A stretch of DNA of 64,000 bases. It comes from an uncultured Lachnospiraceae bacterium. Its GTDB lineage: Bacteria; Bacillota; Clostridia; Lachnospirales; Lachnospiraceae. Below, piece after piece: positions 1-8,885 of this stretch. Each line of letters begins with the position of its first letter. The stretch's first letter is position 1. The stretch spans positions 62,001 through 126,000 of the forward strand of contig CAMWBY010000001.1 in the NCBI GenBank assembly GCA_947172645.1, written 5' to 3'. The position numbers and the translations under genes are program-made. Below the pieces are notes generated by a model. It worked only from the letters and a program-made list of their open reading frames with translations. It searched no databases and was not told where the DNA came from.

Positions 1-1442
1 CCGCTCTCTCTGTTTGACGTAATTACATACCTATCCGCCAATTCCACCATCAACCCTAACACAAAGCCATGATAAAAACGCTCCGGCTCCTCCCCGGAAG
101 GTCTTTTCCCTGTATCGAAATAACTAAACATCTCAAGGGTTACTTTGTTCATATAGACATTCATCGCCTTCACATCATCCAGAAGCAGGGCGCGGATAAA
201 ATCGTTGTAATTGTCATTCCCGGAGAACCAGTCCTGCACCATATTTTCAAACATGATATGGACTTCCTTGTTAGTCAATGCCAAGTCATAATAAAAGCGT
301 CCTGTCTTCTCCGCAAATGTCTTTCCCGAAACTTTCAGATACCCACTGGCAAGCAACAAGCTCCATATGGCATTTTTCTTCATGGATAATTGATTATATA
401 CAACCTGCTCATCTATTTCCATATGGAGTACTCCGCCGCATAACAAATCCTCAAAGTCCTTCTTTACACTGCTTCTTCCCTCCCGAATCAGTTTTTCCAC
501 CAGACTGTTAGCGCTTGTGTTCGCCCAATAGGCGCCTACTTCTTTCTTATCCAGATAATTGATGATAGACCATGGATTATAAATATCTTTCTTTTCCCCA
601 AAGGTGAAACCGTCATACCAATCCTTTATCTGCTGTTTCCGGTCTGACAGGCCATACTCTTCCAACGCATGGAATACTTCCTCTTCCGTAAATCCAAAGC
701 AGTCCGCATATTTTTTTGAAGTGGAAGTCACTGCCTCAAGATTATTTAAGTCAGAAAAAATAGATTCTTTGCTGACCCTTGTAATCCCTGTCATAACAGC
801 GCGCTCCAAATACGGATTAGACTTAAAAGTGGCGTTAAACAGGCTCCTGGTAAAAGCAACTAATTCACTCCAATACCCATTTACATAGGCTTCCTGCATG
901 GGTGTGTCATATTCATCCAAAATAATAATGACTTTCTTTCCATAGTATTTCATTAAATAGTGAGACAAAGCATTCAGGGAATCCGCCGCAATATACTCTT
1001 CCATTCCAGCCGAAATTTCACCAAAATACTTTTTCTCATTCTCAGTCAATTTTCCACTATCCAGCAAAAATTCATATTGATTGTATAATCCTGTAATAAT
1101 CTGACAAATTCTCTTTTTTGTGTCCGAATAGGACTTTTCTTTTATTTTGGCAAAGCTAAAAAAAATTACCGGATAAGTCCCTTGTATCCTGCGGTATCTC
1201 TCTTCCTGCCATATCGAAAGCCCTTCAAAAAGCTCTCCCCTGCCCGCGTAATCCACAGAAAAAAACTTCTCCAGCATACTCATATTCAAGGTCTTACCGA
1301 AACGTCTCGGACGTGTAATCAGTGTCACACTGTCACCGTTTTCCCACCACTGTCGTATAAAATCCGTTTTATCGATATAAAAATATCCTTCCTGCCGCAC
1401 TGACTCAAAATCCTGATGTCCGATTGCCACCCTTCTTGCCAT
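1..1442 (-). CDS. AAA-ATPase-like / PD-(D/E)XK nuclease family protein, 3' end cut by window
   Basis: The frame stays open from an ATG at 1442 to the window edge, about 480 residues. AAGGAG lies about 10 bases before the ATG. The N-terminal part has a P-loop-like RPRRFGKT followed by LNMSML, and a Walker B-type VIIILDEYDTP near residue 170, which is the usual form in the AAA-ATPase-like family (PF09820). Near the left edge, FYHGFVLGL followed by SNRESG is the start of the PD-(D/E)XK nuclease-like C-terminal domain (PF08011). These proteins occur in many copies in gut anaerobes and their biological role is not established. The gene lies 71 bases after the sirC-like gene and is probably unrelated to it. 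The end of the nuclease domain, including its later catalytic residues, lies outside the window. Confidence 0.85.
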   Translation of the reverse strand, partial: MARRVAIGHQDFESVRQEGYFYIDKTDFIRQWWENGDSVTLITRPRRFGKTLNMSMLEKFFSVDYAGRGELFEGLSIWQEERYRRIQGTYPVIFFSFAKIKEKSYSDTKKRICQIITGLYNQYEFLLDSGKLTENEKKYFGEISAGMEEYIAADSLNALSHYLMKYYGKKVIIILDEYDTPMQEAYVNGYWSELVAFTRSLFNATFKSNPYLERAVMTGITRVSKESIFSDLNNLEAVTSTSKKYADCFGFTEEEVFHALEEYGLSDRKQQIKDWYDGFTFGEKKDIYNPWSIINYLDKKEVGAYWANTSANSLVEKLIREGRSSVKKDFEDLLCGGVLHMEIDEQVVYNQLSMKKNAIWSLLLASGYLKVSGKTFAEKTGRFYYDLALTNKEVHIMFENMVQDWFSGNDNYNDFIRALLLDDVKAMNVYMNKVTLEMFSYFDTGKRPSGEEPERFYHGFVLGLMVELADRYVITSNRES

Positions 1443-1513
1443 AGCCAGAGTTCTCCTTCCGCACCTCCATACGCAGATTCCACTTCGCTTCTCCTAATAA
1501 CAGTATATCCGTT

Positions 1514-2155
1514 TTATTCCATGAAGTCAAAGACACCCGCCTGCAATTCCTCCGCGGTCACTTTCCCATTTTTCTCCAGGCAATACAGGAACATCCTTTT
1601 AAAAATTTCCTTCCTGGCAGCCTCCCCCACGAACCGCTCCATCACCCACGGCCTTATTTGACCCATTAAGTCAATTATATCCCCTAAACCTTTCGGAAGC
1701 ATATCCGCAATCTCCTTCCGCATCCAGGAAGCCGCCACGGGGCTTTTGCCGTCGGTGGAAATTCCCACCGTCAAACTTCCCTCCCGAATCAGCGCCGGAA
1801 AAAAGAAGGTGCATTTCTCCCTATCATCCACCACGTTGACCGGAATCTTCCTCTCTCTGCAATAATCCGATATCTGTCCGTTTAGCAGTTCATCGTCCGT
1901 GGCCGCAATGACAAAATCCGCGCCATCTAAGTCTTCCCGCCTGAACGCCCGCTCTATAAAAAAAAGAGAAGAAAGCCCGTCCTTTTGCTGCCCCTTCTCC
2001 TGTCTGCGCATACATTCCTCAATCCGAGGCGCAACCACTGTCAGGTTCGGCCCAAAAGGAACTAATTTCTCCGCCTTCCTGGCCGCCACCTTGCCGCCGC
2101 CCACAATAACGCCCTTTTTTCCGGCTATATCCATAAAAAAAGGAAAATATCCCAT
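1514..2155 (-). CDS. Precorrin-2 dehydrogenase / sirohydrochlorin ferrochelatase-like (siroheme synthesis)
   Basis: This 213-residue protein resembles the N-terminal, dehydrogenase part of CysG and the stand-alone SirC/Met8p group. It would oxidise precorrin-2 to sirohydrochlorin with NAD+. The glycine-rich VIVGGGKVA sits at residues 16-24. The family-typical NVVDDREKCTFFFPA and a GISTDGKSPVAA segment follow. The methyltransferase domain of full CysG is absent, so uroporphyrinogen methylation must be done by another gene. It starts 21 bases after hemA ends, so the two are almost surely co-transcribed. Whether it also inserts iron cannot be told from sequence. Siroheme made here would serve the siroheme-type reductase domain encoded just upstream. 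Confidence 0.88.
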   Translation of the reverse strand: MGYFPFFMDIAGKKGVIVGGGKVAARKAEKLVPFGPNLTVVAPRIEECMRRQEKGQQKDGLSSLFFIERAFRREDLDGADFVIAATDDELLNGQISDYCRERKIPVNVVDDREKCTFFFPALIREGSLTVGISTDGKSPVAASWMRKEIADMLPKGLGDIIDLMGQIRPWVMERFVGEAARKEIFKRMFLYCLEKNGKVTAEELQAGVFDFME

Positions 2156-2176
2156 CCCTGTCCTTCCGCCTTTCCC

Positions 2177-3310
2177 TTACAACCCATTCTTAGTCAATAC
2201 ATCAAGCACCGCCTGAAAAGACTTGTTATCCAATTCGTCCCGCAGCAAATAGAGCAACTTCTTAGCCGAAACGCCTTGGTATTTTTCTTTCCAACAAGCG
2301 TCTGACCCAATGAAATGATGGAACGCCAGTACATTGCATATTTTCTCCAAATCTTCTTCCAGAATTTCCTCCGCGTCAGCAATCGCCTGCTGTTTGAGCC
2401 TGTTATTCTCCCCTGCCAGCCGGCTCACTTCATCCAAGGTAACCAGTCGGCAATGCCCTATTTTGGCAATATCGCCGTCCATATCCGGCGGCATGGATAT
2501 ATCCAGAAATAATCTTTCTTTCACGGTCTTCAGGGATTCTTTCACCCGCTTCGCCGTCAACGTATAATGGGGACTGGATGTGGCAGAGACTACTGCATCC
2601 GCCTCGTCCAGGTATTCATAACGTTCCCTGTAATCCACAGTCTCCACACACGCGCTGTTGTTCCTGAACAACCCGTTATGAGACCTGGATGTGGCAATCA
2701 CCCGGATGTTGTCATGGCTCAGAAGGTCCTTCAGGATAATGCCGCCCATCTTCCCGCTGCTTCCCATCAAAAGTACTGTCTTATGCGCCATGGGAAGGCG
2801 AAAAACTTCATTCGCCGCCAGAGTCGCCACGGATACGGAAGTCTTGGAAATCATTGTCTGCGTTTTCACCCGCTTTGCACACGCTAGCGCCGCCTGAAAA
2901 ATACTGTTCAGCTCATAACCCGTATATCCGGCTTCTTTTGCATACATATATGCATCTTTCGTCTGCCCAAGAATCTCATCTTCCCCGATAACCATAGACT
3001 CCATCCCGCAGACTACGCGAAAAAGATGCTGTACCGCCCTCCTGCCCTCATATCTCCTGGCAAGGCTGCGAACCCATTCCACATCGCTCCCCGCAGCCTG
3101 CGCAAACACCTCCTCCACGCCCTGAAAACTATTTGCCTCCCCCTGCACGTAGATTTCCGTGCGGTTACAAGTAGACAGAAGAACACACTGCCCTATTCTG
3201 TCAAGGGACATGATTTTACCAAGAAACTCCTCCCTGCTTTCTTCCGGCACATAACACTGCTGCCTGTCCGCAGACTTTGCCGTCTTATGGCTGATACTGA
3301 TACACTCCAT
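2177..3310 (-). CDS. hemA: Glutamyl-tRNA reductase
   Basis: HemA reduces glutamyl-tRNA to glutamate-1-semialdehyde, the first committed step of the C5 tetrapyrrole pathway in the cytoplasm. The 377-residue product carries the nucleophile motif STCNRTEIY (Cys48), the GEDEILGQ signature and an NADPH-binding VLLMGSSGKMG. It is shorter than the 410-450 residues common in the family; the C-terminal dimerisation helix appears reduced. GAGGATGGGG precedes the ATG. The downstream partner is the sirC-like gene, which points to siroheme or corrinoids rather than heme as the end product. hemB, hemC, hemD and cobA are not next to it in this window. Two hairpins lie in the 188-base gap to the upstream reductase gene. 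Confidence 0.93.
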   Translation of the reverse strand: MECISISHKTAKSADRQQCYVPEESREEFLGKIMSLDRIGQCVLLSTCNRTEIYVQGEANSFQGVEEVFAQAAGSDVEWVRSLARRYEGRRAVQHLFRVVCGMESMVIGEDEILGQTKDAYMYAKEAGYTGYELNSIFQAALACAKRVKTQTMISKTSVSVATLAANEVFRLPMAHKTVLLMGSSGKMGGIILKDLLSHDNIRVIATSRSHNGLFRNNSACVETVDYRERYEYLDEADAVVSATSSPHYTLTAKRVKESLKTVKERLFLDISMPPDMDGDIAKIGHCRLVTLDEVSRLAGENNRLKQQAIADAEEILEEDLEKICNVLAFHHFIGSDACWKEKYQGVSAKKLLYLLRDELDNKSFQAVLDVLTKNGL

Positions 3311-3335
3311 GTTTCCCCATCCTCAAAAGCGCAAT

Positions 3336-3354
3336 GGCTGCGTCAGCCGCAGCC
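3336..3354 (-). promoter_or_regulatory. Hairpin in the hemA 5' leader
   Basis: GGCTGCG and CGCAGCC form a perfect 7-bp stem with a 5-base loop about 25 bases upstream of the hemA start codon. It is not followed by a U tract, so it is not an obvious terminator. It may affect translation or mRNA stability; this is inference. Confidence 0.4.
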
Positions 3355-3409
3355 TTCCATATGCAGACTCCGATGCACATTGCACTTTCCTATAAATAAA
3401 GTAAATATA

Positions 3410-3444
3410 GGTACACTACGCCTCTGCATGAAGCATAGTGTACC
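3410..3444 (-). other. Stem-loop between the redox fusion gene and hemA
   Basis: GGTACACTATGC pairs with GCGTAGTGTACC (12 bp, one G-U) around an 11-base loop. It sits about 55 bases after the stop codon of the upstream reductase. The following bases are A/T-rich but not a clean U run, so it could be a weak terminator, an attenuator or an RNA processing site. Confidence 0.45.
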
Positions 3445-3498
3445 CTAACCCCAAAGTTACATTTTGTCCGGTGCAACGCGTAATGAATATTCATTGTA

Positions 3499-6084
3499 CT
3501 AGCACGTTGCGCCGCCCACCAGATGCATCTTTGCGTTGATAATCTGGTCTTTATACTTCAAAATCTCGTCCGACATAAGCTGTGCCTGTACGTTCTCAAA
3601 TCCAAGCCTGCTTATTGTATCCGCAAAGCGTTCTCCTGTCTTGCCCTGTTCACGGAAAAGCAGAATCGCTTTTTCCAGAACGGAAAGTACTTCCTCTTCA
3701 TCCAGGAAAATCTTATCCAGTTTCTGTCCGTGGGCAACTCTCTTACCCCAACGCCCGCCAATATAGATACGGTATCCATATGCGCTCTCTTCCGCTGCCT
3801 TGAACGGGCATTTGCCCACGCAGCGTCCGCAGTTGTTGCACTGCTCCGGGTCGATGACGAGCTTGCCGTCCACCACCTGGGATGCGCCCACAGGGCAAGC
3901 CGACGCAACCTGGCATTTCCCGCATCCGCGGCACTTCTCCAAGTCAATCACAGGAACTCTCTGCCCTACGATGCCAAAGTCATTCAAATCCGGCTTTACG
4001 CAGTTATTCGGACAGCCGCCCACCGCAATCTTGAATTTATGGGGCAGCTTCACAGAGGCATACCCATGGAAGAACCGCTCATGAATTTTCTCCGAAAGCC
4101 CGTAGGAATCCAACAATCCATATTGACAGGTTGTTCCCTTGCAGGCTACTACAGGACGCACTTTAGAACCGGTTCCGCCCGTTTCCAGTCCCTCCTCCGC
4201 CAGGAATGCCCGAAGAGGCTCAATCTGGTCAAAAGGCACGCCCACGATTTCCAGTGTCAGACGTGTGGTCATGACCACGTCTCCGCTGCCGAACTTCTCC
4301 GCCGCCTCCGCTATCTTTTTATGCTCCGCCGTAGTAATCTTACCATTCCTCGTAATCACACGGACATTGAAATTGTCGGTGCCTTTATTGTGCAGGCAGC
4401 CAAGAGCCTTCACCCTCGTTATCTCCTCCGCCGGAACAGTCACCACACCAGGCGCGCTTGCCGCCTTAACAACGTTGAAGAAGGAAGAGCCTTCCAATAC
4501 CTTCGTGTTGGTGTACCCATACCGTTTCAGCCTGTTCTGCAATAGATACGCCCTCTTGCCTTTGGCGCACACAAGCAGGAGCTTCTCGTCCTTGGCAAGC
4601 CCCGGCACCTCTCCCTTTACCTTCAGCAAATCTACATAAGTAGCTCCCGCAATGGTCGGCCCTGCAGGATTTACGTCTATTACCCGGTAATCTTCAGCCG
4701 CGCCTGCCAGATATTCCGCCGGGGTAAAGCTGTCCATGTCGCCGTTTATCTTATTCAAAAGCATATGTACCGCCTGTACAAACGGATGTATCGCCGTGGA
4801 GAAGGGCGGTGCATAGGATAAGTCCAGACAAGTCATCTGTTCCAATGTTGCACCGAAGGTGACAGCCATCACACCGATATCCGTCACTTTATCTACTGCG
4901 CCAGGGCCAAGCACCTGCACGCCCAATAACTTATGTGTGCCCGCATCCGCCACCAGTTTGATGGCAAACCATGCACTGCCAGGATAATAGTGCGCCTTAT
5001 CGTCGGTGACAGCCAACACACAAATAGGATTATATCCTGCCGCTTTCGCCTGCTCCTCCGACAAACCTGTCCTGCCGCCTGACAAGCCGGGCAGCTTCAC
5101 CACGCCGGTTCCAAGTACGCCGGGATATGACACATCTCTTCCGCCCAACGCCAGGGCAAAGGTACGTCCTTCCATATTGGCGGAAGAACCCATCGGCGAC
5201 CACTGCCGCTCTCCCGTAATACGGTTCTTCACCATAGCGCAGTCGCCTGCCGCATAGACGTCCGCCACGTTGGTAGCCATCTTGTCGTCCACCAGTATGG
5301 TTCCCTTAAACATCTCAATCCCGGTATCCTGCAAGAATCCTGTGTTCGGACGGATACCGATGGAAAGGATTACCACATCTGCAGGAAGCAGCCCTTTGTC
5401 CGTCTGCACTCCCTGCGCCCTTTCTTCTCCCGTCACGCCTTCTAACTTTGTGCCGGTAAGTACCGTAATGCCCTTCCTCGCCAGGTGGCGCACTGCATAA
5501 TCCGCCATCTCCGTGTCAAATCCAGGCATAATCTGAGGCGCCATATCAATTAAAGTTACCGACAGCCCCTTTTCCATCAGGTTCTCAGCCACTTCCAAAC
5601 CGATAAACCCGCCGCCCACTACTACCGCACGTTTCACGCCGTCCCTGGCAATATAATCCCTCGTCTCGATGGCGTCATCCGGTGTGCGCATCACGAAAAC
5701 CCCCGGAAGATTTAACCCAGGAAGAGGCGGAACAACGGGGGATGCCCCCACCGCCACAATACAAGTATCATACTCATAAATCTCCTCTGCGCCTGTCCGA
5801 AGATTCTTCGCTACAGCCTTTTTCGCCGCAGGGTCAAGCGACACCACTTCCCTCTGAGGATACACCATAGCCCCCGTCAATGCGCTGTACCTCTCCGGCG
5901 TATTCACGATAAGCTGCTCCTTTTCCGGAATGCTCCCGCCTACATAATATGGCAGCCCACAGCCCGCATAGGATATATCTTTTCCTTTCGTGACAATCGT
6001 AACCTCAGCCTCCGGGTTGACCCTTTTAAATTTTGCCGCGGCTTTCGTGCCTGCCGCCACCCCGCCAATTACTAATAACCTCAT
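3499..6084 (-). CDS. Multidomain redox protein: CoA-disulfide reductase-like, rhodanese, siroheme/4Fe-4S reductase and ferredoxin domains
   Basis: This 861-residue protein joins four modules. Residues 1-450 form a flavoprotein of the NADH oxidase/CoA-disulfide reductase type, with an FAD motif VIGGVAAG, the redox Cys42 in AGCGLPYYVGG, an NAD(P) motif VVVGGGFIG and a second FAD motif ending DVYAAGD. Residues 465-545 form a rhodanese-like domain with the loop CAKGKRA (Cys506). Residues 572-705 look like a half-size sulfite/nitrite reductase, with Cys648, Cys653, Cys691 and Cys695 placed to hold a siroheme-coupled [4Fe-4S] cluster. Residues 718-759 are a two-cluster ferredoxin. The first cluster has unusual spacing (CxxCxxCx5CP) and the second is standard. 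The last residue is Cys861. Electrons could run from NAD(P)H through FAD and the clusters to siroheme. The substrate is not known; sulfite, polysulfide and nitrite are all possible. GAGGAGG precedes the ATG. Confidence 0.88.
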   Translation of the reverse strand: MRLLVIGGVAAGTKAAAKFKRVNPEAEVTIVTKGKDISYAGCGLPYYVGGSIPEKEQLIVNTPERYSALTGAMVYPQREVVSLDPAAKKAVAKNLRTGAEEIYEYDTCIVAVGASPVVPPLPGLNLPGVFVMRTPDDAIETRDYIARDGVKRAVVVGGGFIGLEVAENLMEKGLSVTLIDMAPQIMPGFDTEMADYAVRHLARKGITVLTGTKLEGVTGEERAQGVQTDKGLLPADVVILSIGIRPNTGFLQDTGIEMFKGTILVDDKMATNVADVYAAGDCAMVKNRITGERQWSPMGSSANMEGRTFALALGGRDVSYPGVLGTGVVKLPGLSGGRTGLSEEQAKAAGYNPICVLAVTDDKAHYYPGSAWFAIKLVADAGTHKLLGVQVLGPGAVDKVTDIGVMAVTFGATLEQMTCLDLSYAPPFSTAIHPFVQAVHMLLNKINGDMDSFTPAEYLAGAAEDYRVIDVNPAGPTIAGATYVDLLKVKGEVPGLAKDEKLLLVCAKGKRAYLLQNRLKRYGYTNTKVLEGSSFFNVVKAASAPGVVTVPAEEITRVKALGCLHNKGTDNFNVRVITRNGKITTAEHKKIAEAAEKFGSGDVVMTTRLTLEIVGVPFDQIEPLRAFLAEEGLETGGTGSKVRPVVACKGTTCQYGLLDSYGLSEKIHERFFHGYASVKLPHKFKIAVGGCPNNCVKPDLNDFGIVGQRVPVIDLEKCRGCGKCQVASACPVGASQVVDGKLVIDPEQCNNCGRCVGKCPFKAAEESAYGYRIYIGGRWGKRVAHGQKLDKIFLDEEEVLSVLEKAILLFREQGKTGERFADTISRLGFENVQAQLMSDEILKYKDQIINAKMHLVGGATC

Positions 6085-6144
6085 ATATTACCTCCTCTTT
6101 ATTTTTGTAACCCACAAAAACTTTTATACTTTTATCATGCCACA

Positions 6145-6181
6145 CAAAAAACGGAAAAGCAATTCTAATCGGATTTTTCCG
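6145..6181 (-). terminator. Rho-independent terminator of the opp-M20 operon
   Basis: On the minus strand CGGAAAA and TTTTCCG form a 7-bp stem with a 16-base loop, followed directly by six T. The left arm begins inside the last codons of the M20 gene, so transcription would stop right after its stop codon. This separates the peptide operon from the redox fusion gene. Confidence 0.75.
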
Positions 6182-7340
6182 CAAGCATCACCGCCGCCAA
6201 ATACTCCGCCGCAGGTAAAATCGCGGATTCGTCTACACAAAACGCCGGATGATGAATCGGATGTCCCACGCCGACGCCAATCTTGATATAGCAGCCCGGC
6301 ACTTCCCTTCCCAACATATCCTTGTCTTCATAATAGGAAAAATCGTCGCCACCCATAGAGCTTTCCTCGGGTACTGTCTCCATGCCCTGCTCATGCGCCA
6401 CATCCTTGCATAACCGTGCCATCGCCTCGTCATTGTATGTCGCTGGAGGCCCGGCAACCCATTCTACCTCCGCCTGGGCGCCATACGCTGCCGCAATCCG
6501 TTCCGCAGTCTCGCGCACTCTCCGCTCATAGAGAACCCGATCCTCTCTGTTCATCGTGCGCACCGTGCCTTCCATCTCGGCCGTCGGAGGAATTACATTC
6601 CATGTGGCGCCTGCCTGCAGCCTTGTCACACTGAGCACAGCCGGATGAAAAGCATTCACATTCCGCCCGACAATAGAATGCAGCCCCTGGACAATAGCCG
6701 AGGATACGAGAATCGGGTCGATACCGTCATCGGGATGGGCGCCATGGCAGCCAACGCCATGCACACGGATGACAAACCTGTCCACCGCCGCCGTCACATA
6801 CCCTTCCCTGATACCTGCCACCCAGACCCGGTTGGTAGGGTCGGCATGGAACCCCCAGATGCGCTCCACATCATCCACTGCCCCGGCCTTTAGAATCTTC
6901 ATTGCCCCGTGGGATTCTTCTTCCCCGGGCTGAAAAAGGAACTTAACCGTCCCGCATAACTCTTCACATTGCTCCTGCAAGAGAATCGCCGCCCCGATTC
7001 CAACCGTAATATGGAAATCATGTCCGCAGGCATGCATCTTCCCCTCATATGCGGAGGCATACGGGACGCCTGACTCCTCCGTAACCGGTAGCCCATCGAT
7101 ATCGCACCGCAGCGCCGTCACACTTCCGCGCCCGTCTGCGGGCTCTTTCCTGCCCCGCACCACAGCCACCAGTCCGGTCCCAAGCGGATAATCCAGAATC
7201 TCTATGCCCACATCTGTAAGGATGCCCCGGATTCTCTCCGTGGTCTGCACCTCCTCATAGGACAGCTCCGGATGTCTGTGGAACCACTCGAAATTTTCTA
7301 TTAAATATTGTTCCAGTTTCTTATCTCCACGCAAACTCAT
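6165..7340 (-). CDS. M20 family amidohydrolase / metallopeptidase
   Basis: A 391-residue zinc hydrolase of the M20D amidohydrolase type (hippurate hydrolase, N-acyl-amino-acid hydrolase and relatives). The metal and catalytic motifs are HACGHD, the acidic GEEESHGA segment, GFHADP and a C-terminal HHPAF. A satellite dimerisation domain with GVGCHGAHPDDGIDP lies in the middle. The ATG at 7340 overlaps the stop of the preceding gene as ATGA and is preferred over an ATG 18 bases further upstream. It is the last gene of the peptide transporter operon, so a role in trimming imported peptides or N-acylated amino acids is likely. The exact substrate cannot be told. Confidence 0.88.
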   Translation of the reverse strand: MSLRGDKKLEQYLIENFEWFHRHPELSYEEVQTTERIRGILTDVGIEILDYPLGTGLVAVVRGRKEPADGRGSVTALRCDIDGLPVTEESGVPYASAYEGKMHACGHDFHITVGIGAAILLQEQCEELCGTVKFLFQPGEEESHGAMKILKAGAVDDVERIWGFHADPTNRVWVAGIREGYVTAAVDRFVIRVHGVGCHGAHPDDGIDPILVSSAIVQGLHSIVGRNVNAFHPAVLSVTRLQAGATWNVIPPTAEMEGTVRTMNREDRVLYERRVRETAERIAAAYGAQAEVEWVAGPPATYNDEAMARLCKDVAHEQGMETVPEESSMGGDDFSYYEDKDMLGREVPGCYIKIGVGVGHPIHHPAFCVDESAILPAAEYLAAVMLAEKSD

Positions 7341-7918
7341 TTCCTGTCCCCACCGCAAAATAAATCATATTTTTTGATTTCCAGGCACTGAACGCCCTCG
7401 AAAGAAAACCGCACGACCCAGGGCATTTTATTTCTGATTGCTTCAAACTCATCATAGCCAAAAGAAGCATCGAAGTAATTTATGACTGTGCTTAAAGCTG
7501 TCCCATGACTGCCAATTGCCACATTTTTCCCACGGTATGTGTCCAGTACCTGCAAAAGCGCGCCGATATTGCGCCTCTGCACTTCTCGCAAAGATTCCCC
7601 GTCGGAAAGCTTGAAATCGAAATCTGACCACTGACTTTTACAAAAGCTTTCAAAGTCTTCTATCCAATGGCTCTCGACTCTCCGCTCCTTGAAATCGTCA
7701 ACCAATTTTACTTCCAATTTTTTGGCGTCCGCAAATTCTTTTACGGTGTCAACAGCCCTTTTATACGGGCTTGAAAGAACTGCATCGATATTTTTATCCC
7801 ATAAAAATGCAGTGACCAATTTCCTGTCTTCCATCCCCTCCGGAGTCAATTCGCGGGTGAAGTCATCATGGTTGCCAAAATTCGGCTTCGCATGACGCAC
7901 AAAATATACCGTAGTCAT
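7337..7918 (-). CDS. Histidine phosphatase family protein (phosphoglycerate mutase-like)
   Basis: The 193-residue protein starts with the phosphohistidine motif VRHAK (Arg8, His9) and contains a second histidine in GSHGTAL, as in the two-histidine phosphatase superfamily. It lacks the longer insertions of true cofactor-dependent phosphoglycerate mutase, so it is more likely a small-molecule phosphatase of unknown substrate. AGGAGG lies just upstream of the ATG. It is embedded between the oppC-like gene (31-base gap) and the M20 gene (ATGA overlap), so it is co-expressed with peptide uptake. Confidence 0.85.
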   Translation of the reverse strand: MTTVYFVRHAKPNFGNHDDFTRELTPEGMEDRKLVTAFLWDKNIDAVLSSPYKRAVDTVKEFADAKKLEVKLVDDFKERRVESHWIEDFESFCKSQWSDFDFKLSDGESLREVQRRNIGALLQVLDTYRGKNVAIGSHGTALSTVINYFDASFGYDEFEAIRNKMPWVVRFSFEGVQCLEIKKYDLFCGGDRK

Positions 7919-7949
7919 ATGAACCTCCTCTTTTTGCTGAACCTATAAC

Positions 7950-8879
7950 TTATCGCCCGCCATTCGGGTCAAGCGCATCCCGCAGCGCATCGCCGATAAA
8001 ATTTATGGCCATAACTACCACCACAATCAACAACCCCGGCGGAATCCACAGCCATGGCTGCGTCGTAAGCACCGTGAGCGACTGCGCGCCGTTTAACATG
8101 TTCCCTAGGCTCGCCGTGGGAGGCTGCACGCCCTGTCCCAGGAAACTCAACGCCGCCTCATCCAGAATTGACAACGCCAGTACGGAAGTCCCATAGATTA
8201 AAATCGGCGCCACCGTATTGGGAAGTATCTCCGAGAAAAGAATATGTCTAAGAGGCATCCCCGCCACAACGTTACCCTTTACAAAATTAGTCTCGCGCAA
8301 ATTCAGGACATTGCCCCGCACCAGCCTGGCGATTCCCGGCCAATCCACAAATCCAAGAATCAGGATAATATTCCATAAACCCGGTTTGAAAATGGCAGCC
8401 GCCACCAACACCAACAATATATACGGAAAAGACATGACCATGTCGGTAAACCGCATGATAACCATATCCGCCACACCGCCGAAATACCCTGCAACCAACC
8501 CGAGAACCACGCCGACCGCCGTGGAAATCACCGTCGCCATGACTCCCACCAATAAAGAAATACGCGTGGCATACAAAAGCCTGCTCAGGACGTCTCTGCC
8601 AATCTGGTCCGTGCCGAGCCAAAATTCCTTAGAAGGCGCCTCTGCAAATGGGCCCGCTATCTCATTGGGGTCATAGGGGGCAATCACAGGCGCAAGCAAT
8701 GCCGCGCCTACGATAATCGCTATCACCACCAGACTTGCCGTTGCAAGATGATGCCGCTTAAACCGCCGCAGAATTGTCTGATAATAATTTTCGCTGCCAA
8801 TATCCTGTTTTACAGTCTCCTCCGGACGGCTGTTTGACTTGTTTAACTGTCTGTCCATCGCTTTCCATATCATCCCCAA
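7950..8879 (-). CDS. Oligopeptide/dipeptide ABC transporter permease, C-type
   Basis: A 309-residue DppC/OppC-family inner membrane permease. The N-terminus has the cytosolic tail and TM1 of the OppC_N domain, followed by the LGTDQIGRDVLSRLLYATRIS motif typical of C-type permeases. About five further membrane segments follow, and the coupling-helix EAA loop is near NVLNLRETNF. It starts 6 bases after the B-type permease gene ends. With the B subunit it forms the heterodimeric channel for the lipoprotein-delivered peptide. It ends in DALDPNGGR, a common C-terminal form in this family. Confidence 0.93.
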   Translation of the reverse strand: MGMIWKAMDRQLNKSNSRPEETVKQDIGSENYYQTILRRFKRHHLATASLVVIAIIVGAALLAPVIAPYDPNEIAGPFAEAPSKEFWLGTDQIGRDVLSRLLYATRISLLVGVMATVISTAVGVVLGLVAGYFGGVADMVIMRFTDMVMSFPYILLVLVAAAIFKPGLWNIILILGFVDWPGIARLVRGNVLNLRETNFVKGNVVAGMPLRHILFSEILPNTVAPILIYGTSVLALSILDEAALSFLGQGVQPPTASLGNMLNGAQSLTVLTTQPWLWIPPGLLIVVVVMAINFIGDALRDALDPNGGR

Positions 8880-8885
8880 GCCCTC

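Noticed and set aside
3523..4545. A 340-codon open frame on the plus strand
   Set aside because: It is fully antisense to the redox fusion gene, has a Leu/Arg-rich composition with no domain, and no ribosome site. The opposite strand clearly encodes the protein.
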